This document shows, piece by piece, positions 16,756 through 27,172 of a stretch of 64,000 bases of DNA. Numbering within the stretch: the stretch's first letter is position 1; the number at the start of each line of letters is the position of its first letter. The notes under the pieces were generated by a model. It was given only the letters and a program-made list of their open reading frames with translations. It made no database searches and had not been told where the DNA came from. The stretch comes from Lascolabacillus massiliensis (GTDB lineage: Bacteria; Bacteroidota; Bacteroidia; Bacteroidales; Dysgonomonadaceae), in assembly GCF_001282625.1 (NCBI RefSeq), contig NZ_CTEJ01000001.1:248001-312000 (forward strand), given 5' to 3'. The position numbers and the translations under genes were made by a program.

Positions 16756-17625
16756 TTAAGATTTGATTGCTACCGCTTCTTCTAATTGTGTTCCAGGTTT
16801 CTCTTTTTTTGGAGGAAAGTTGAGTTCCAGAATAGAATTTGTAGGACAAACAGGTACACATTTGCGGCATAGACGGCATTTGTCATCTATAATATAAGCA
16901 AGGTTGTTTTCAATTGTAATTGCCTCAAAAGGACATACCTGCTGGCATTTTGTACAGCCTATACAGGCTACCTCACAGGATTTTCTGGCAACGCCTCCTT
17001 TCTCTTCATTCACACAGCTTACATATATACGGCGTGATTTAGGTCCTTGTTTCCTTAACTCAATGATATCTTTAGGACAGGCTTTTACACATGCTCCGCA
17101 GGCAGTACATTTATCTTCTACTACTTCCGGAAGCATGGTTTCGGGATTTATGTGAATTGCATCAAATGTACATGACTCAACACAGTCTCCCATTCCCAGA
17201 CACCCGAAAGAACAACCTGTATCTCCCCCATAAAGAGCAGCTGCAATTGTACAGTTAGAAACGCCATCATAAATATTTGTACGAGGACGACTTTCACAGG
17301 TTCCGCTACATCTTACGACAGCTATTTTTTTTACAGCAACAGGTGCTTTTCTACCTAGTATCTCAGCAACCCGATCCATTGTATTTTGACCTCCAACAGG
17401 ACAATAAAGATTGTCCATAGTTTCAGCTTTCACGCATGCAGCAGCAAATGATGCACATCCGGGAAAACCACAACCACCACAGTTGGCTGCAGGTAAAGAG
17501 TCCTGTACCTCCTGTATGCGAGGATCCTCTTCTACTTTAAATTTTTGCCCCACCATGTAGAGTATCGCAGCGCTTCCTGCGCCTATGGCTCCAAGTGTTG
17601 CAACGGCAGTTAGTAATACACTCAT
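16756..17625 (-). CDS. rnfB: Rnf complex ferredoxin-accepting subunit RnfB
   Basis: A 289-residue iron-sulfur protein with an N-terminal membrane anchor (residues 3-27). The Fe4S cluster motif has C49, C52, C57 and C75 (CGGCGFPGC then LYCPVGG). A Cys-rich middle part (about 103-150) and several 2[4Fe-4S] ferredoxin-type motifs follow, including CTACGACVKACPKD, CIGCTKCQQVCP and CRLCRKCVPVCP. It accepts electrons from reduced ferredoxin on the cytoplasmic side. It starts 4 bases after the RseC-like gene ends and is the first structural subunit of the operon. Confidence 0.96.
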   Translation of the reverse strand: MSVLLTAVATLGAIGAGSAAILYMVGQKFKVEEDPRIQEVQDSLPAANCGGCGFPGCASFAAACVKAETMDNLYCPVGGQNTMDRVAEILGRKAPVAVKKIAVVRCSGTCESRPRTNIYDGVSNCTIAAALYGGDTGCSFGCLGMGDCVESCTFDAIHINPETMLPEVVEDKCTACGACVKACPKDIIELRKQGPKSRRIYVSCVNEEKGGVARKSCEVACIGCTKCQQVCPFEAITIENNLAYIIDDKCRLCRKCVPVCPTNSILELNFPPKKEKPGTQLEEAVAIKS

Positions 17626-17629
17626 ATTA

Positions 17630-18040
17630 TTAATTTGTTTTTTTAATACTGAATTTAAACGAATTCGCCATTTTGTTCCTTAACAGATACAGGATAAAGT
17701 AATAGGGGATAAGTGCAGCTATTGAGCCTAATGCTGCTTCAATTTCACTAAGCTTTAAATTGTTTAATGAAATTACCAGAATTGAGATTAAAATAATGAG
17801 CGGTATTACAAATGCCCATAGTATTGCATTGTAACCGATTGATTTCTTTCCTTCAATAATCACCAGTTCTTTTTCGTTGAACCGACCTGAAGAATCTGAA
17901 ATGCTAACGATTTTTTCTTTAGAATCGGCTGCCATACATGCACCTTTGGCATGGCACGCACTGCATGCCGACTTTTGTATAATTCGAACGGTTATTTGAT
18001 CTCCGCTGATTTTTTCGATAATTCCTTCGTGCTCTATCAT
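17630..18040 (-). CDS. RseC/MucC-family membrane protein, first gene of the rnf operon
   Basis: A 136-residue protein with an N-terminal soluble domain containing closely spaced cysteines (KSACSACHAKGACM, about 23-36) followed by two membrane helices (about 73-95 and 100-120). This matches the RseC/MucC family, whose members accompany rsx/rnf genes and affect SoxR reduction or sigma-E control in proteobacteria. In Bacteroidota it regularly precedes rnfB and probably helps assembly or cluster maturation (inference). It is preceded by a perfect -7 box at 18090-18097. Confidence 0.9.
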   Translation of the reverse strand: MIEHEGIIEKISGDQITVRIIQKSACSACHAKGACMAADSKEKIVSISDSSGRFNEKELVIIEGKKSIGYNAILWAFVIPLIILISILVISLNNLKLSEIEAALGSIAALIPYYFILYLLRNKMANSFKFSIKKTN

Positions 18041-18089
18041 GAAGTAAAGTAAAATAGATCCTTACTTAACCCTGTTTCTTATTGAACAG

Positions 18090-18097
18090 CAAAGTTA
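18090..18097 (-). promoter_or_regulatory. -7 box of the rnf operon promoter
   Basis: On the minus strand TAACTTTG is a perfect TAnnTTTG element 49 bases upstream of the RseC-like start. The -33 region is AT-rich without a clear TTTG. Confidence 0.6.
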
Positions 18098-18331
18098 CAG
18101 ATTATTTTCGTGATTATTAAAAATATTATTGAACATAATGAGTGCTAGGGTTGTTAATGTAGGTTTATTAAAAATCAATGCCGTGATTCATTTTGATAGA
18201 CACTGTCAATGCGGTACTTTTAAATGATATAACCCTCTTTTCATACGAACTTTTCCCATACTATTTTGTTAAAAAGTCAAACATTATCTCGATAAACTTA
18301 TTATTTAAAATATTTTAATACTCTAATCCGT

Positions 18332-20581
18332 ATGATTTTTGATATTGACATTATTCGTAAAGTATACGAGCAACTGCCTGAAAAGATAAAACAGGTAAGA
18401 GAAGCTTTGCAGAGACCTTTAACTCTAACAGAGAAAGTTTTATTGACTCATCTTTCTGATGGTGTTCCAATTAAAAACTATAAACGCGCAGGTGATTATG
18501 TGAATTTTGCACCAGATAGGGTAGCAATGCAGGATGCTACAGCACAAATGGCACTACTACAGTTAATGAATTCTGGTCGCACTAAAGTTGCTGTTCCTTC
18601 CACAGTTCACTGTGACCACTTGATACAGGCCTATAAGAATGCTGAAGCAGACCTTGAAACAGCAAATATTACCAATAGAGAAGTGTATGAATTCCTTCGT
18701 GATGTATCTAATAAGTACGGAATTGGTTTTTGGAAACCGGGAGCCGGTATAATTCATCAGGTAGTTCTGGAAAACTACGCATTTCCGGGTGGTATGATGA
18801 TTGGAACTGATTCACATACCCCAAATGCAGGAGGACTGGGAATGATTGCTATTGGTGTAGGAGGTGCGGATGCTGTTGATGTAATGGCAGGGTTACCATG
18901 GGAACTGAAAATGCCTAAGATAATTGGTGTTAAGCTTACAGGCAAACTTTCAGGATGGAGTGCCCCAAAAGATGTAATACTGAAAGTGGCTGGTATTTTG
19001 ACTGTCAAAGGTGGAACAAATGCAGTGATAGAATACTTCGGAGAGGGTGCAAAAACACTTTCTGCAACAGGAAAAGGAACAATCTGTAATATGGGAGCTG
19101 AAGTAGGTGCTACTACCTCAATATTTCCTTTTGATGATAAGTCGGCCGACTACTTAGAGCAAACTTCACGTAAAGAAGTTGCTGATGAAGCACGTAAAAT
19201 TATGGAGCATCTGCAGCCAGACCAGGAAGTAGTTGATAATCCAGAAATGTATTATGATCAGCTTATTGAGATTAATCTTTCAGAACTTGAACCACATATA
19301 AACGGACCATTTACTCCTGATGCGGCATATACTATATCTGAATTTGGAGAGGCTGTCAGAAAGAACAATTGGCCACGTAAAATGGAAGTGGGTTTGATTG
19401 GATCATGTACAAACTCATCGTATGAGGACCTTACCAGGGCTGTTTCAATTGTTAAGCAGGCAGGTGAAGATCATGTGCCGGTTAAAGCGCAGTTCTTAAT
19501 TAATCCAGGTTCTGAACAGATACGATATACTGCTGAACGTGATGGTATTTTACAGGTGTTCGAAGATGCAGGTGCAACAATTATCGCAAATGCTTGCGGT
19601 CCATGTATCGGACAATGGAAGCGTGAAGATGCTAATGATAGAAAGAACTCTATAGTAACTTCATTTAACAGAAACTTTGCAAAAAGGAATGATGGAAATC
19701 CAAATACGCATGCATTTGTTACTTCACCTGAACTTGTAGCTGCACTTACAATTGCTGGTGATTTATGTTTTAACCCTTTGACTGATACTCTGATTAATGA
19801 GTATGGTAAGGAGGTAAAACTAAAAGAGCCTACAGGATTTGAGATGCCACCAAATGGGTATGAAGTTAAGGATGCGGGGTACATTGAACCTGCTTTAAAC
19901 GGTAGTGAAGTTCAGATTTCTATCGACCCAAATTCTAATCGTCTTCAGAAGCTTGAACCGTTTCCTGCATGGGATGGAGAGGATTTAACTAATCTACCTC
20001 TGCTTATAAAAGTTAAAGGTAAATGTACTACTGACCATATATCAATGGCAGGTCCATGGCTCCGTTTCAGAGGTCATCTGGATAATATTTCTGACAATAT
20101 GCTTATAGGTGCTGTTAATGCTTTTAATGATAAGACTAATGCGGTATTGGACCCAGAAACCAACGAATATATAAATGTTCCTGCCCTGGCACGTAAATTT
20201 AAATCGCGTGGAGTTGGATCAATTGTTGTAGCTGAAGAAAACTATGGCGAAGGATCAAGCAGGGAACATGCGGCAATGGAGCCAAGACATCTTAATGTTA
20301 AGGTAATTCTTGTAAAATCATTTGCCAGAATACATGAGACTAACCTTAAAAAACAAGGAATGCTTGCACTAACATTTGTAAATAATGATGATTACAATAA
20401 AGTACAGGAAAGAGATAAGATATCCATCTTAGGACTTAAAGATTTTGCTCCTGACAGAAACCTGACTGTACAGCTTCTTCATGCAGATGGAACAATTGAT
20501 ACTTTCGAGGTTTCACACACTTACAATGAGCAACAGGTTGAGTGGTTCAAAGCAGGAAGTGCATTAAATGCTATGAAGTAG
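18332..20581 (+). CDS. acnA: Aconitate hydratase
   Basis: A 749-residue aconitase of the mitochondrial-like clade, isomerising citrate to isocitrate. The [4Fe-4S] ligands are C359 ([12 protein letters not shown]) and C422/C425 ([11 protein letters not shown]). The active-site segment [25 protein letters not shown] and the swivelling C-terminal domain with [11 protein letters not shown] are present. First of four genes that make 2-oxoglutarate from oxaloacetate and acetyl-CoA; icd follows after 25 bases. No perfect -7 box was found upstream. Confidence 0.97.
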   Translation: MIFDIDIIRKVYEQLPEKIKQVREALQRPLTLTEKVLLTHLSDGVPIKNYKRAGDYVNFAPDRVAMQDATAQMALLQLMNSGRTKVAVPSTVHCDHLIQAYKNAEADLETANITNREVYEFLRDVSNKYGIGFWKPGAGIIHQVVLENYAFPGGMMIGTDSHTPNAGGLGMIAIGVGGADAVDVMAGLPWELKMPKIIGVKLTGKLSGWSAPKDVILKVAGILTVKGGTNAVIEYFGEGAKTLSATGKGTICNMGAEVGATTSIFPFDDKSADYLEQTSRKEVADEARKIMEHLQPDQEVVDNPEMYYDQLIEINLSELEPHINGPFTPDAAYTISEFGEAVRKNNWPRKMEVGLIGSCTNSSYEDLTRAVSIVKQAGEDHVPVKAQFLINPGSEQIRYTAERDGILQVFEDAGATIIANACGPCIGQWKREDANDRKNSIVTSFNRNFAKRNDGNPNTHAFVTSPELVAALTIAGDLCFNPLTDTLINEYGKEVKLKEPTGFEMPPNGYEVKDAGYIEPALNGSEVQISIDPNSNRLQKLEPFPAWDGEDLTNLPLLIKVKGKCTTDHISMAGPWLRFRGHLDNISDNMLIGAVNAFNDKTNAVLDPETNEYINVPALARKFKSRGVGSIVVAEENYGEGSSREHAAMEPRHLNVKVILVKSFARIHETNLKKQGMLALTFVNNDDYNKVQERDKISILGLKDFAPDRNLTVQLLHADGTIDTFEVSHTYNEQQVEWFKAGSALNAMK

Positions 20582-20606
20582 TTGTCTAATCAGAAATAAA
20601 ATCTAA

Positions 20607-21863
20607 ATGAAGTTATCAAAAGAGGTGGATGAACTTATTGCAGCAGATAATCCGGTTATACCTTATATTGAAGGTGATGGTATAGGTAAAGAGATTACTC
20701 CTTTCGTAAAAAAGATAATTGATGCTGCTGTTGAAAAGTCTTATGGCAACAAAAGGAAAATAGAATGGATCGAAGTTCTTGCAGGTGAGAAAGCATTTAA
20801 TGAAATAGGTACCTGGCTTCCGGATGAAACTATTGAGGCTTTTCGTGTAAACAAGATTGGAATAAAAGGTCCGCTAACTACTCCTGTTGGTGAAGGTATC
20901 AGATCTTTAAATGTAGCTTTAAGACAGGAACTGGACCTATATGTTTGTTTGCGACCTGTTCGATGGTTTAAAGGAGTGGTGACTCCATTGCTGCATCCTG
21001 AAAAGGTTAGTGTAACAATATTCAGGGAAAATACAGAAGATATATATGCAGGTATTGAGTGGGCGGCAGGTACAGCAGAAGCAAAAAAGTTCCTGAGTTT
21101 TCTCAAAAATGAAATGGGTGTCAATAAGATTCGATTCCCTGAAAGTTCATCATTTGGGGTAAAGCCTGTGTCACGTGAGGGTACAGAGCGTCTTGTTCGC
21201 GCATCTATAGAATATGCAATTAAAAACAGGCTGCCCTCTGTAACGCTGGTTCATAAGGGGAATATTATGAAATTTACAGAAGGAGGATTTAAGAAGTGGG
21301 GATATGATCTGGCTGAACGTGAGTTTCCTGACCAGACATTTACAGAGCACAGATTTAATCAGATTAAGCTTGAGAAAGGATTAAATAAAGCTGTAGAGAT
21401 GTATAATGAAGCAGTAAGCACAGGAAAGGTTTTCATAAAGGATGTTATTGCTGATGCATTTCTGCAAAATACTCTTTTAAAACCTGAAGAATATTCTGTT
21501 ATTGCAACTCTGAACCTTAATGGTGACTATATATCAGATCAATTGGCTGCTATGGTAGGTGGTATTGGAATTTCTCCCGGAGCAAATATAAACTATCTTA
21601 CAGGGCATGCAATATTTGAAGCCACTCATGGAACAGCTCCTGATATTGTTGGAAAAAATGTAGCAAATCCATGTTCAATGCTTTTGTCAGGAGTTATGAT
21701 GCTAGAGCATTTGGGCTGGAGCGAGTCAGGAAAGCTTATAACATCATCACTTGAAAAGCTTTTTGAGAATGGGTATGGTACTCCCGACCTGGCCAGGTTC
21801 ATGGAAAATGGGAAACCATTATCTACTTCCGAGTTTTCAAATAAAGTTATCGAGAACTTATGA
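20607..21863 (+). CDS. icd: Isocitrate dehydrogenase, prokaryotic type, with NAD-type cofactor residues
   Basis: A 418-residue beta-decarboxylating dehydrogenase turning isocitrate into 2-oxoglutarate. The substrate segment [16 protein letters not shown] contains S100, the equivalent of the phosphorylated Ser of E. coli Icd; [14 protein letters not shown] is also typical. In the cofactor loop the protein reads [16 protein letters not shown]. Aligned to E. coli, Lys344, Tyr345 and Val351 are replaced by Asp346, Ile347 and Ala353, and Tyr391 by Pro. Those first three changes are the known NAD+-preferring set, so NAD+ use is predicted. Lies between aconitase and citrate synthase. It differs in family from the second dehydrogenase at 23393. 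Confidence 0.93.
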   Translation: MKLSKEVDELIAADNPVIPYIEGDGIGKEITPFVKKIIDAAVEKSYGNKRKIEWIEVLAGEKAFNEIGTWLPDETIEAFRVNKIGIKGPLTTPVGEGIRSLNVALRQELDLYVCLRPVRWFKGVVTPLLHPEKVSVTIFRENTEDIYAGIEWAAGTAEAKKFLSFLKNEMGVNKIRFPESSSFGVKPVSREGTERLVRASIEYAIKNRLPSVTLVHKGNIMKFTEGGFKKWGYDLAEREFPDQTFTEHRFNQIKLEKGLNKAVEMYNEAVSTGKVFIKDVIADAFLQNTLLKPEEYSVIATLNLNGDYISDQLAAMVGGIGISPGANINYLTGHAIFEATHGTAPDIVGKNVANPCSMLLSGVMMLEHLGWSESGKLITSSLEKLFENGYGTPDLARFMENGKPLSTSEFSNKVIENL

Positions 21864-22024
21864 GAATTAGTCATAAGTTAAACAGGTCTTTAAATATTAA
21901 AATAATTATTACTTAATTTTTCAGAATCGATAAACAAAATAGGTATTCCCAATGTTAAAAAATGGAGCTGTAATTAATACCTGCAGACAATAAAAAGAAT
22001 CAAAACAAAAAGAATTTATAAAAT

Positions 22025-23383
22025 ATGAACAATGAAGAATTAACACAGATCCTTTCGGATTCAATTGCGTTTACCAGCAACATAGATAAAAATCTATTTA
22101 CTAAAATGGGTGTTAAGCGTGGACTACGTAATGAAGATCATTCAGGTGTTCTTGCCGGCCTAACACGCATAGGTGATGTCGTGGGTTATGAACGACAGGA
22201 GGATGGTTCACTCAAACCTATTCCGGGTAAACTATATTACAGAGGGTTGGATGTAGAAGAGCTGGTTGCAGGTATTCAGAAAGAGAATCGCTTAGGATTC
22301 GAGGAGACAATTTTTCTATTGCTTTCAGGACGTCTTCCTCTAAAGGAAGAGTTAGAGGCAACAAAAAGCCTGATCGCTGAAACAATGCCTCTGAATCATA
22401 TGGCAACAATGAATATTCTTGCTCTTCAAGGGAAAAACATTATGAATATACTTGCAAGAAGTGTTCTTGAATTATATTGCTATGATGAAAATCCCGATGA
22501 TATATCACCTAATAATCTTATACATCAATCCATAAATCTAATTGCAAAGTTCCCTACTATAATCGCTTATGCTTATCAGGTATTAAGACATGATGTTCGT
22601 GGTAGATCCTTGCACGTTCGTCTTCCACATCCCGAGAAGTCGGTAGCTGAGAACTTCCTCTTTATGATGAAGGGACCTAACAAATATACCGAGCTGGATA
22701 TAAAAATACTTGACCTTGCATTAATTCTGCATGCAGAACATGGTGGTGGTAATAACTCTACTTTCTCTGTACGCGTAACAAGCTCAACTGAAACAGACAC
22801 CTATTCTGCAATAGCTGCAGGTATTGGATCATTAAAAGGTCCGCTTCATGGCGGTGCAAATGTCAAAGTGATGGGTATGCTGGAGGATATGAAAAAAAAT
22901 ATCTCAGATTGGGAAGATGCTAATCAGGTAGATGAGTATTTAAGAAAGATTCTAAGGAAAGAAGCTTTTGACAAAACCGGTCTAATATATGGTTTAGGAC
23001 ACGCTGTTTACACAATAAGTGATCCACGCACAGGATTGCTGAAAGAGATGGCAAGAGACCTGGCAAAGGAAAAGGGACGCGAAAAAGAATTTGCTCTCAT
23101 GGAACTTATTGAGAACCGTATAGTGGAAGTATTCAGAGAGTCAAAAAAGTCCAATGCTAAGGCTAATGTCTGTGTGAACGTAGATTTTTATTCAGGATTT
23201 GTATATGATGCAATCGGATTACCTACAGAAGTATTTACTCCACTTTTTGCAATGGCACGTATCGTGGGGTGGTCGGCTCACCGAATTGAAGAGATGAACT
23301 TCTCCAGTAAAAGATTAATTCGTCCTGCCTATAAGAATGTTCGTGAATTACAGGGTTTCATACCTATAAATGAGAGAAAGTAG
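22025..23383 (+). CDS. gltA: Citrate synthase
   Basis: A 452-residue citrate synthase. Active-site elements seen are LKGPLHGGANV, GLGHAVYTISDPR and NVDFYSGFVYDAIG, supplying the two His and the Asp of the catalytic triad. The N-terminus is longer than in the shortest bacterial forms, and GVLAGLTRIGDVVGYE plus KLYYRGLDVEELV are family features. It is 161 bases from icd and 9 bases from the second isocitrate dehydrogenase gene. In anaerobes of this group the enzyme feeds glutamate synthesis through 2-oxoglutarate. Confidence 0.96.
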   Translation: MNNEELTQILSDSIAFTSNIDKNLFTKMGVKRGLRNEDHSGVLAGLTRIGDVVGYERQEDGSLKPIPGKLYYRGLDVEELVAGIQKENRLGFEETIFLLLSGRLPLKEELEATKSLIAETMPLNHMATMNILALQGKNIMNILARSVLELYCYDENPDDISPNNLIHQSINLIAKFPTIIAYAYQVLRHDVRGRSLHVRLPHPEKSVAENFLFMMKGPNKYTELDIKILDLALILHAEHGGGNNSTFSVRVTSSTETDTYSAIAAGIGSLKGPLHGGANVKVMGMLEDMKKNISDWEDANQVDEYLRKILRKEAFDKTGLIYGLGHAVYTISDPRTGLLKEMARDLAKEKGREKEFALMELIENRIVEVFRESKKSNAKANVCVNVDFYSGFVYDAIGLPTEVFTPLFAMARIVGWSAHRIEEMNFSSKRLIRPAYKNVRELQGFIPINERK

Positions 23384-23392
23384 ATAATAAAC

Positions 23393-24622
23393 ATGCAGAA
23401 AATAAAAGTAGACAATCCAGTTGTTGAACTGGATGGGGATGAAATGACGCGTATTATTTGGTCATTTATTAAAGAGGAACTTATATTACCCTATTTAGAT
23501 ATAGATATAAAGTATTTTGATTTAAGTATTCAGCATCGTGATGCCACTGATGATAAAGTAACCATTGATGCTGCTGAGGCTATCAAAAAGTATAATGTAG
23601 GAATTAAGTGTGCCACCATCACTCCAGATGAGGCTAGAGTAAAGGAGTTTGGACTAAAAAGTATGTGGAAGTCTCCAAATGGTACAATCCGAAATATTGT
23701 TGGAGGTACTGTTTTCAGGGAACCAATTATATGCAGAAATATTCCCAGATATGTTCAGGGATGGACAAAGCCAATTATAATTGGGCGTCATGCTTTTGGA
23801 GATCAGTATAAGGCTACCGACACTGTAATAAGTGGAAAAGGTAAGCTCACTATGACTTTTACAGGAGAAAATGGTGAAGTTAAAACTTGGGAAGTATATG
23901 ACTTTAAGGGAGATGGCGTTGCAATGGCAATGTATAATACTGATGAATCTATTTATGGTTTCGCCAGATCTTCATTTCAAATAGCCCTAAAAGAGAATTA
24001 TCCATTATATATGTCCACAAAGAATACAATTCTTAAGGCTTATGATGGACGTTTCAAAGATATTTTTCAAGAGGTTTATGAGAATGAATTCAAAGAAAAA
24101 TTCGAAATGGCCGGACTTACCTACGAACATCGATTAATTGATGATATGGTTGCATCGGCAATGAAATGGAACGGAGGATTTGTATGGGCTTGCAAAAACT
24201 ATGATGGAGATGTGCAATCAGATACTGTTGCACAAGGTTTCGGCTCTCTAGGGATGATGTCTTCTGTTTTAATTACACCCGACGGTAAAACTGTTGAAGC
24301 AGAAGCTGCACATGGTACTGTAACACGTCACTATCGTCAGCATCAGCAGGGTAAGGAAACAAGTACAAATCCAATTGCATCTATCTTTGCATGGACGAGG
24401 GGCTTGTCTCATCGAGGAAAACTTGATAACAATGAGCCACTGATAGATTTTTGTGAAAAGCTTGAAAAGGTGTGTATAGAGACTGTAGAAGGGGGACAAA
24501 TGACTAAGGATCTGGCGTTGCTTGTTCATGGACCAGAAGTTTCACGTGATAAATGGTTAACAACACGTGAGTTCCTGGAAGCTCTGAAAAGGAATCTGGA
24601 CGAAAAAATATCCAATAACTAA
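23393..24622 (+). CDS. NADP-dependent isocitrate dehydrogenase, eukaryotic (IDH1/2) type
   Basis: A 409-residue enzyme of the homodimeric type II subfamily found in mitochondria/cytosol of eukaryotes and some bacteria. Signatures include [13 protein letters not shown], the isocitrate-binding [31 protein letters not shown], and the NADP segment [15 protein letters not shown], whose Arg/His following GTVT contact the 2'-phosphate in this family. It is only distantly related to the icd product two genes upstream, so the operon carries two non-orthologous isocitrate dehydrogenases with different predicted cofactors. Followed by a strong bidirectional terminator. Confidence 0.96.
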   Translation: MQKIKVDNPVVELDGDEMTRIIWSFIKEELILPYLDIDIKYFDLSIQHRDATDDKVTIDAAEAIKKYNVGIKCATITPDEARVKEFGLKSMWKSPNGTIRNIVGGTVFREPIICRNIPRYVQGWTKPIIIGRHAFGDQYKATDTVISGKGKLTMTFTGENGEVKTWEVYDFKGDGVAMAMYNTDESIYGFARSSFQIALKENYPLYMSTKNTILKAYDGRFKDIFQEVYENEFKEKFEMAGLTYEHRLIDDMVASAMKWNGGFVWACKNYDGDVQSDTVAQGFGSLGMMSSVLITPDGKTVEAEAAHGTVTRHYRQHQQGKETSTNPIASIFAWTRGLSHRGKLDNNEPLIDFCEKLEKVCIETVEGGQMTKDLALLVHGPEVSRDKWLTTREFLEALKRNLDEKISNN

Positions 24623-24666
24623 ATTCCGGAAATAGATAGGCTCTTTTATAGAGGTATTTGATTAAA

Positions 24667-24704
24667 TAAACAGGACGGCTCAATTGAGCCGTCCTGTTTT
24701 ATTT
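24667..24704. terminator. Bidirectional terminator between the isocitrate dehydrogenase and EF-G-like genes
   Basis: A perfect inverted repeat, AACAGGACGGCTCAA with its complement, with almost no unpaired loop, flanked by A-rich and T-rich runs. It serves the two convergent operons. Confidence 0.85.
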
Positions 24705-24757
24705 ATAAAATTAAAATGCTTTTATCTTAGAAAGATAACCACATTAAAATGAAAATA

Positions 24758-26914
24758 TCAATCCTCCTTCTCCTGTTCTTCGTACTCTTTAAGAAGTTTT
24801 TCCTGTACATCTGAAGGAACAAGCTCATAACTTGCAAATTTCATTGAGAATGAACCCCTACCACCGGTAATAGAACTTAATGAAGTTGAATAGGTGTTCA
24901 TCTCCTTTAAAGGAACCTTAGCATTCAATTTTTCAAATCCCTTTTCACTTTCCATACCCATGATAATTGCACGACGTCCCTGAAGGTCACTCATAACATC
25001 ACCCATATAATCGCCGGGAACAGAAACTGTTACATTATATATTGGCTCAAGTATTTTAGGTGAGGCGTTTTTAAAGGCAGTACTGAATGCATTTCTACCT
25101 GCAAGCATGAAAGAGATTTCATTTGAGTCAACCGGGTGCATTTTACCATCGTAAACAATTACTCTGACATCTCGGGCATAAGATCCTGTCAGAGGACCTT
25201 GTTCCATTCTACCCATGATTCCTTTTAAAATTGCAGGCATGAATCTTGCATCAATTGAACCTCCAACAATACTATTTACAAATACAAGTTTACCACCCCA
25301 GTCAAGATTTATAACTTGTGTATCTCTATTCTGAATCTTAAATTCCTGACCATTGAATTTATAAATTTCAGGTAATGGCATACCTTCTGTATAAGGTTCA
25401 ATAATAAGATGAACTTCACCAAACTGTCCGGCACCACCTGACTGTTTTTTGTGTCTATAGTCAGCACGTGCAGCTTTTGTTATAGTTTCACGATATGGTA
25501 TTTTTGGCTCAAGAAATTCAATTTCTATTTTATCATTGTTTTCAATACGCCATTTGAGTGTTTTAAGGTGGAACTCACCCTGTCCAGATACAATTGTCTG
25601 TTTAAGTTCTTTTGATATTTCTACAATCCATGTTGGATCCTCTTCACGCATGCGATTCAGAGCTTCATTCATTTTCTCGGAATTCGATTCGTTAAGCGCC
25701 CTTATAGCTCTTCTATAACGTGGTTCCGGATATTTAATAAAGTTGAATATATGATCAGATCCTTTAGCATTTAATGTATTACCAGTGCGTACATCTTTAA
25801 GTTTAACAGCAACACCAATGCTTCCTGCTTGAAGCTGTTCTGTTTTATTACGCATTTGTCCAGCAACTGTGAAAATCTGTGCAAGTCTCTCTTTTGACTG
25901 ACGGTTTGTGTTTGTAAAATCATCTCCTTCTTTAACTACTCCCGACATAACCTTGAAGTAACTTACTTCTCCAATATGAGGTTCAACGGTGGTTTTAAAG
26001 AAAAACAGACTTGTAGGAGCAGAAGAGTCCGGAGCAACCTCCACACCATCTGAGTTCTTAGGTGCAGGCATATCATCTGGAGATGGAGCAACCATACTCA
26101 GGAAATTCATTATGCGATGAACAGCCATATTTTTTTCTGCAGAAGCGCAAAAAACCGGGTACAAACTGTGATTTAGCATACCTTTATGTATACCGTCACG
26201 CATCTCTTCTTCTGTTAAAGTTCCCTGATCGAAGAATTTCTCCATCAGTCCTTCATCATTTTCTGCTGCAGCTTCCAATAGAACCTGATAATATTCTGCA
26301 GCTCTTTCTTTTTCGTTTTCTGGTATTTCAAGTACTGCAGGTGCAGTGGCTCCCGGTTCCCAATGGTAATACTTCTGTTTCAGAACATCAATGATGCCAT
26401 TAAATGCTGCTCCATTACCAATTGGATATTGAACAGGAACAATTTTATTTCCATATACTTCTTTCAGGCTGGATAATGTGTTTTCATAATCAGCTTTTTC
26501 ATGGTCCATTCCGTTAACAAGTATTACAGCAGGCTTCTTTAGTTCATCAACATAACGAAACTGGTTTATAGTTCCAACTTCCACGCCATCTGCTGCATCA
26601 ATAAGCATTAAAGCCAAATCTGTAACATTAAGAGCGGTAACAACACCACCAACAAAATCGTCTGAACCCGGACAGTCAATGAAATTCATTAACTTATCCT
26701 TCCATTCATATGAAATTACAGATGGGAATACAGAGTATTCGTACTCCTTTTCAACCGGAAAATAATCACTTACTGTGTTTTTTCCTTCTATTGTACCGCG
26801 ACGTCTTATCAGACCACTCTCGAAAAGCATTGCTTCAGCGAAAGTGGTCTTACCTGACCCTGAATTTCCAATCAGGGCTATGTTTTTAATTTCGTTTGTT
26901 TTGTAAACTTTCAT
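24758..26914 (-). CDS. EF-G paralog lacking GTPase-motif residues (EF-G2-like)
   Basis: A 718-residue protein with all five EF-G domains: a G domain (1-270), domain II (about 300-380) and domains III-V, including the domain IV stretch KKQSGGAGQFGEVHLIIEP. G1 is intact (GNSGSGKT, 16-23), but G3 reads DCPGSDDF, so the catalytic His of translational GTPases (His91-Pro context in E. coli EF-G) is Ser84. G4 reads NGMD (134-137) rather than NKxD. Bacteroides species are known to have a second EF-G without GTPase activity that supports translation during starvation and gut colonisation, and this gene fits that type. A long upstream region with a palindrome and hairpin suggests regulated expression. 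Confidence 0.9.
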   Translation of the reverse strand: MKVYKTNEIKNIALIGNSGSGKTTFAEAMLFESGLIRRRGTIEGKNTVSDYFPVEKEYEYSVFPSVISYEWKDKLMNFIDCPGSDDFVGGVVTALNVTDLALMLIDAADGVEVGTINQFRYVDELKKPAVILVNGMDHEKADYENTLSSLKEVYGNKIVPVQYPIGNGAAFNGIIDVLKQKYYHWEPGATAPAVLEIPENEKERAAEYYQVLLEAAAENDEGLMEKFFDQGTLTEEEMRDGIHKGMLNHSLYPVFCASAEKNMAVHRIMNFLSMVAPSPDDMPAPKNSDGVEVAPDSSAPTSLFFFKTTVEPHIGEVSYFKVMSGVVKEGDDFTNTNRQSKERLAQIFTVAGQMRNKTEQLQAGSIGVAVKLKDVRTGNTLNAKGSDHIFNFIKYPEPRYRRAIRALNESNSEKMNEALNRMREEDPTWIVEISKELKQTIVSGQGEFHLKTLKWRIENNDKIEIEFLEPKIPYRETITKAARADYRHKKQSGGAGQFGEVHLIIEPYTEGMPLPEIYKFNGQEFKIQNRDTQVINLDWGGKLVFVNSIVGGSIDARFMPAILKGIMGRMEQGPLTGSYARDVRVIVYDGKMHPVDSNEISFMLAGRNAFSTAFKNASPKILEPIYNVTVSVPGDYMGDVMSDLQGRRAIIMGMESEKGFEKLNAKVPLKEMNTYSTSLSSITGGRGSFSMKFASYELVPSDVQEKLLKEYEEQEKED

Positions 26915-27059
26915 GATAAGAAAATATTTTAATTAATTAGATTATTCAAATTGTATTCAAAGTAATTCAATAAATTTAAATGATTAATTGATCTCAGGTC
27001 TATGTTTGTCAGTTTATTAGTTTTTCCAATTCTCTGTTTTTAGTTAGATATTTAGTATT

Positions 27060-27095
27060 AAAAAAGACTTTGCGTCTATTAAGACCGGCAAAGTC
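27060..27095 (-). terminator. Terminator-like hairpin in the leader of the EF-G2-like gene
   Basis: GACTTTGC (27066-27073) pairs with GCAAAGTC (27088-27095), and an inner GTCT/AGAC extends the stem. On the minus strand it is followed by six T. No gene to the right is transcribed leftwards, so it may act as an attenuator or the end of a short RNA. Confidence 0.45.
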
Positions 27096-27156
27096 ATAAC
27101 TTTATTTATTGACCTGCAATTTATACAAAACGAGTGACAAAGAAAAATGTTGCCCT

Positions 27157-27172
27157 TATGTTATATAACATA
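27157..27172. promoter_or_regulatory. 16-bp perfect palindrome, candidate operator
   Basis: TATGTTATATAACATA is a perfect inverted repeat in the divergent region, 243 bases upstream of the EF-G2-like start and 167 bases upstream of the ATPase start. Size and symmetry suit a dimeric regulator such as a Crp/Fnr-type protein, but no regulator is identified. Confidence 0.35.

Noticed and set aside
20607-21863. Icd product as 3-isopropylmalate or homoisocitrate dehydrogenase, because of its DI-type cofactor loop
   Set aside because: Substrate-binding residues ([24 protein letters not shown]), length and the operon with aconitase and citrate synthase fit isocitrate dehydrogenase.
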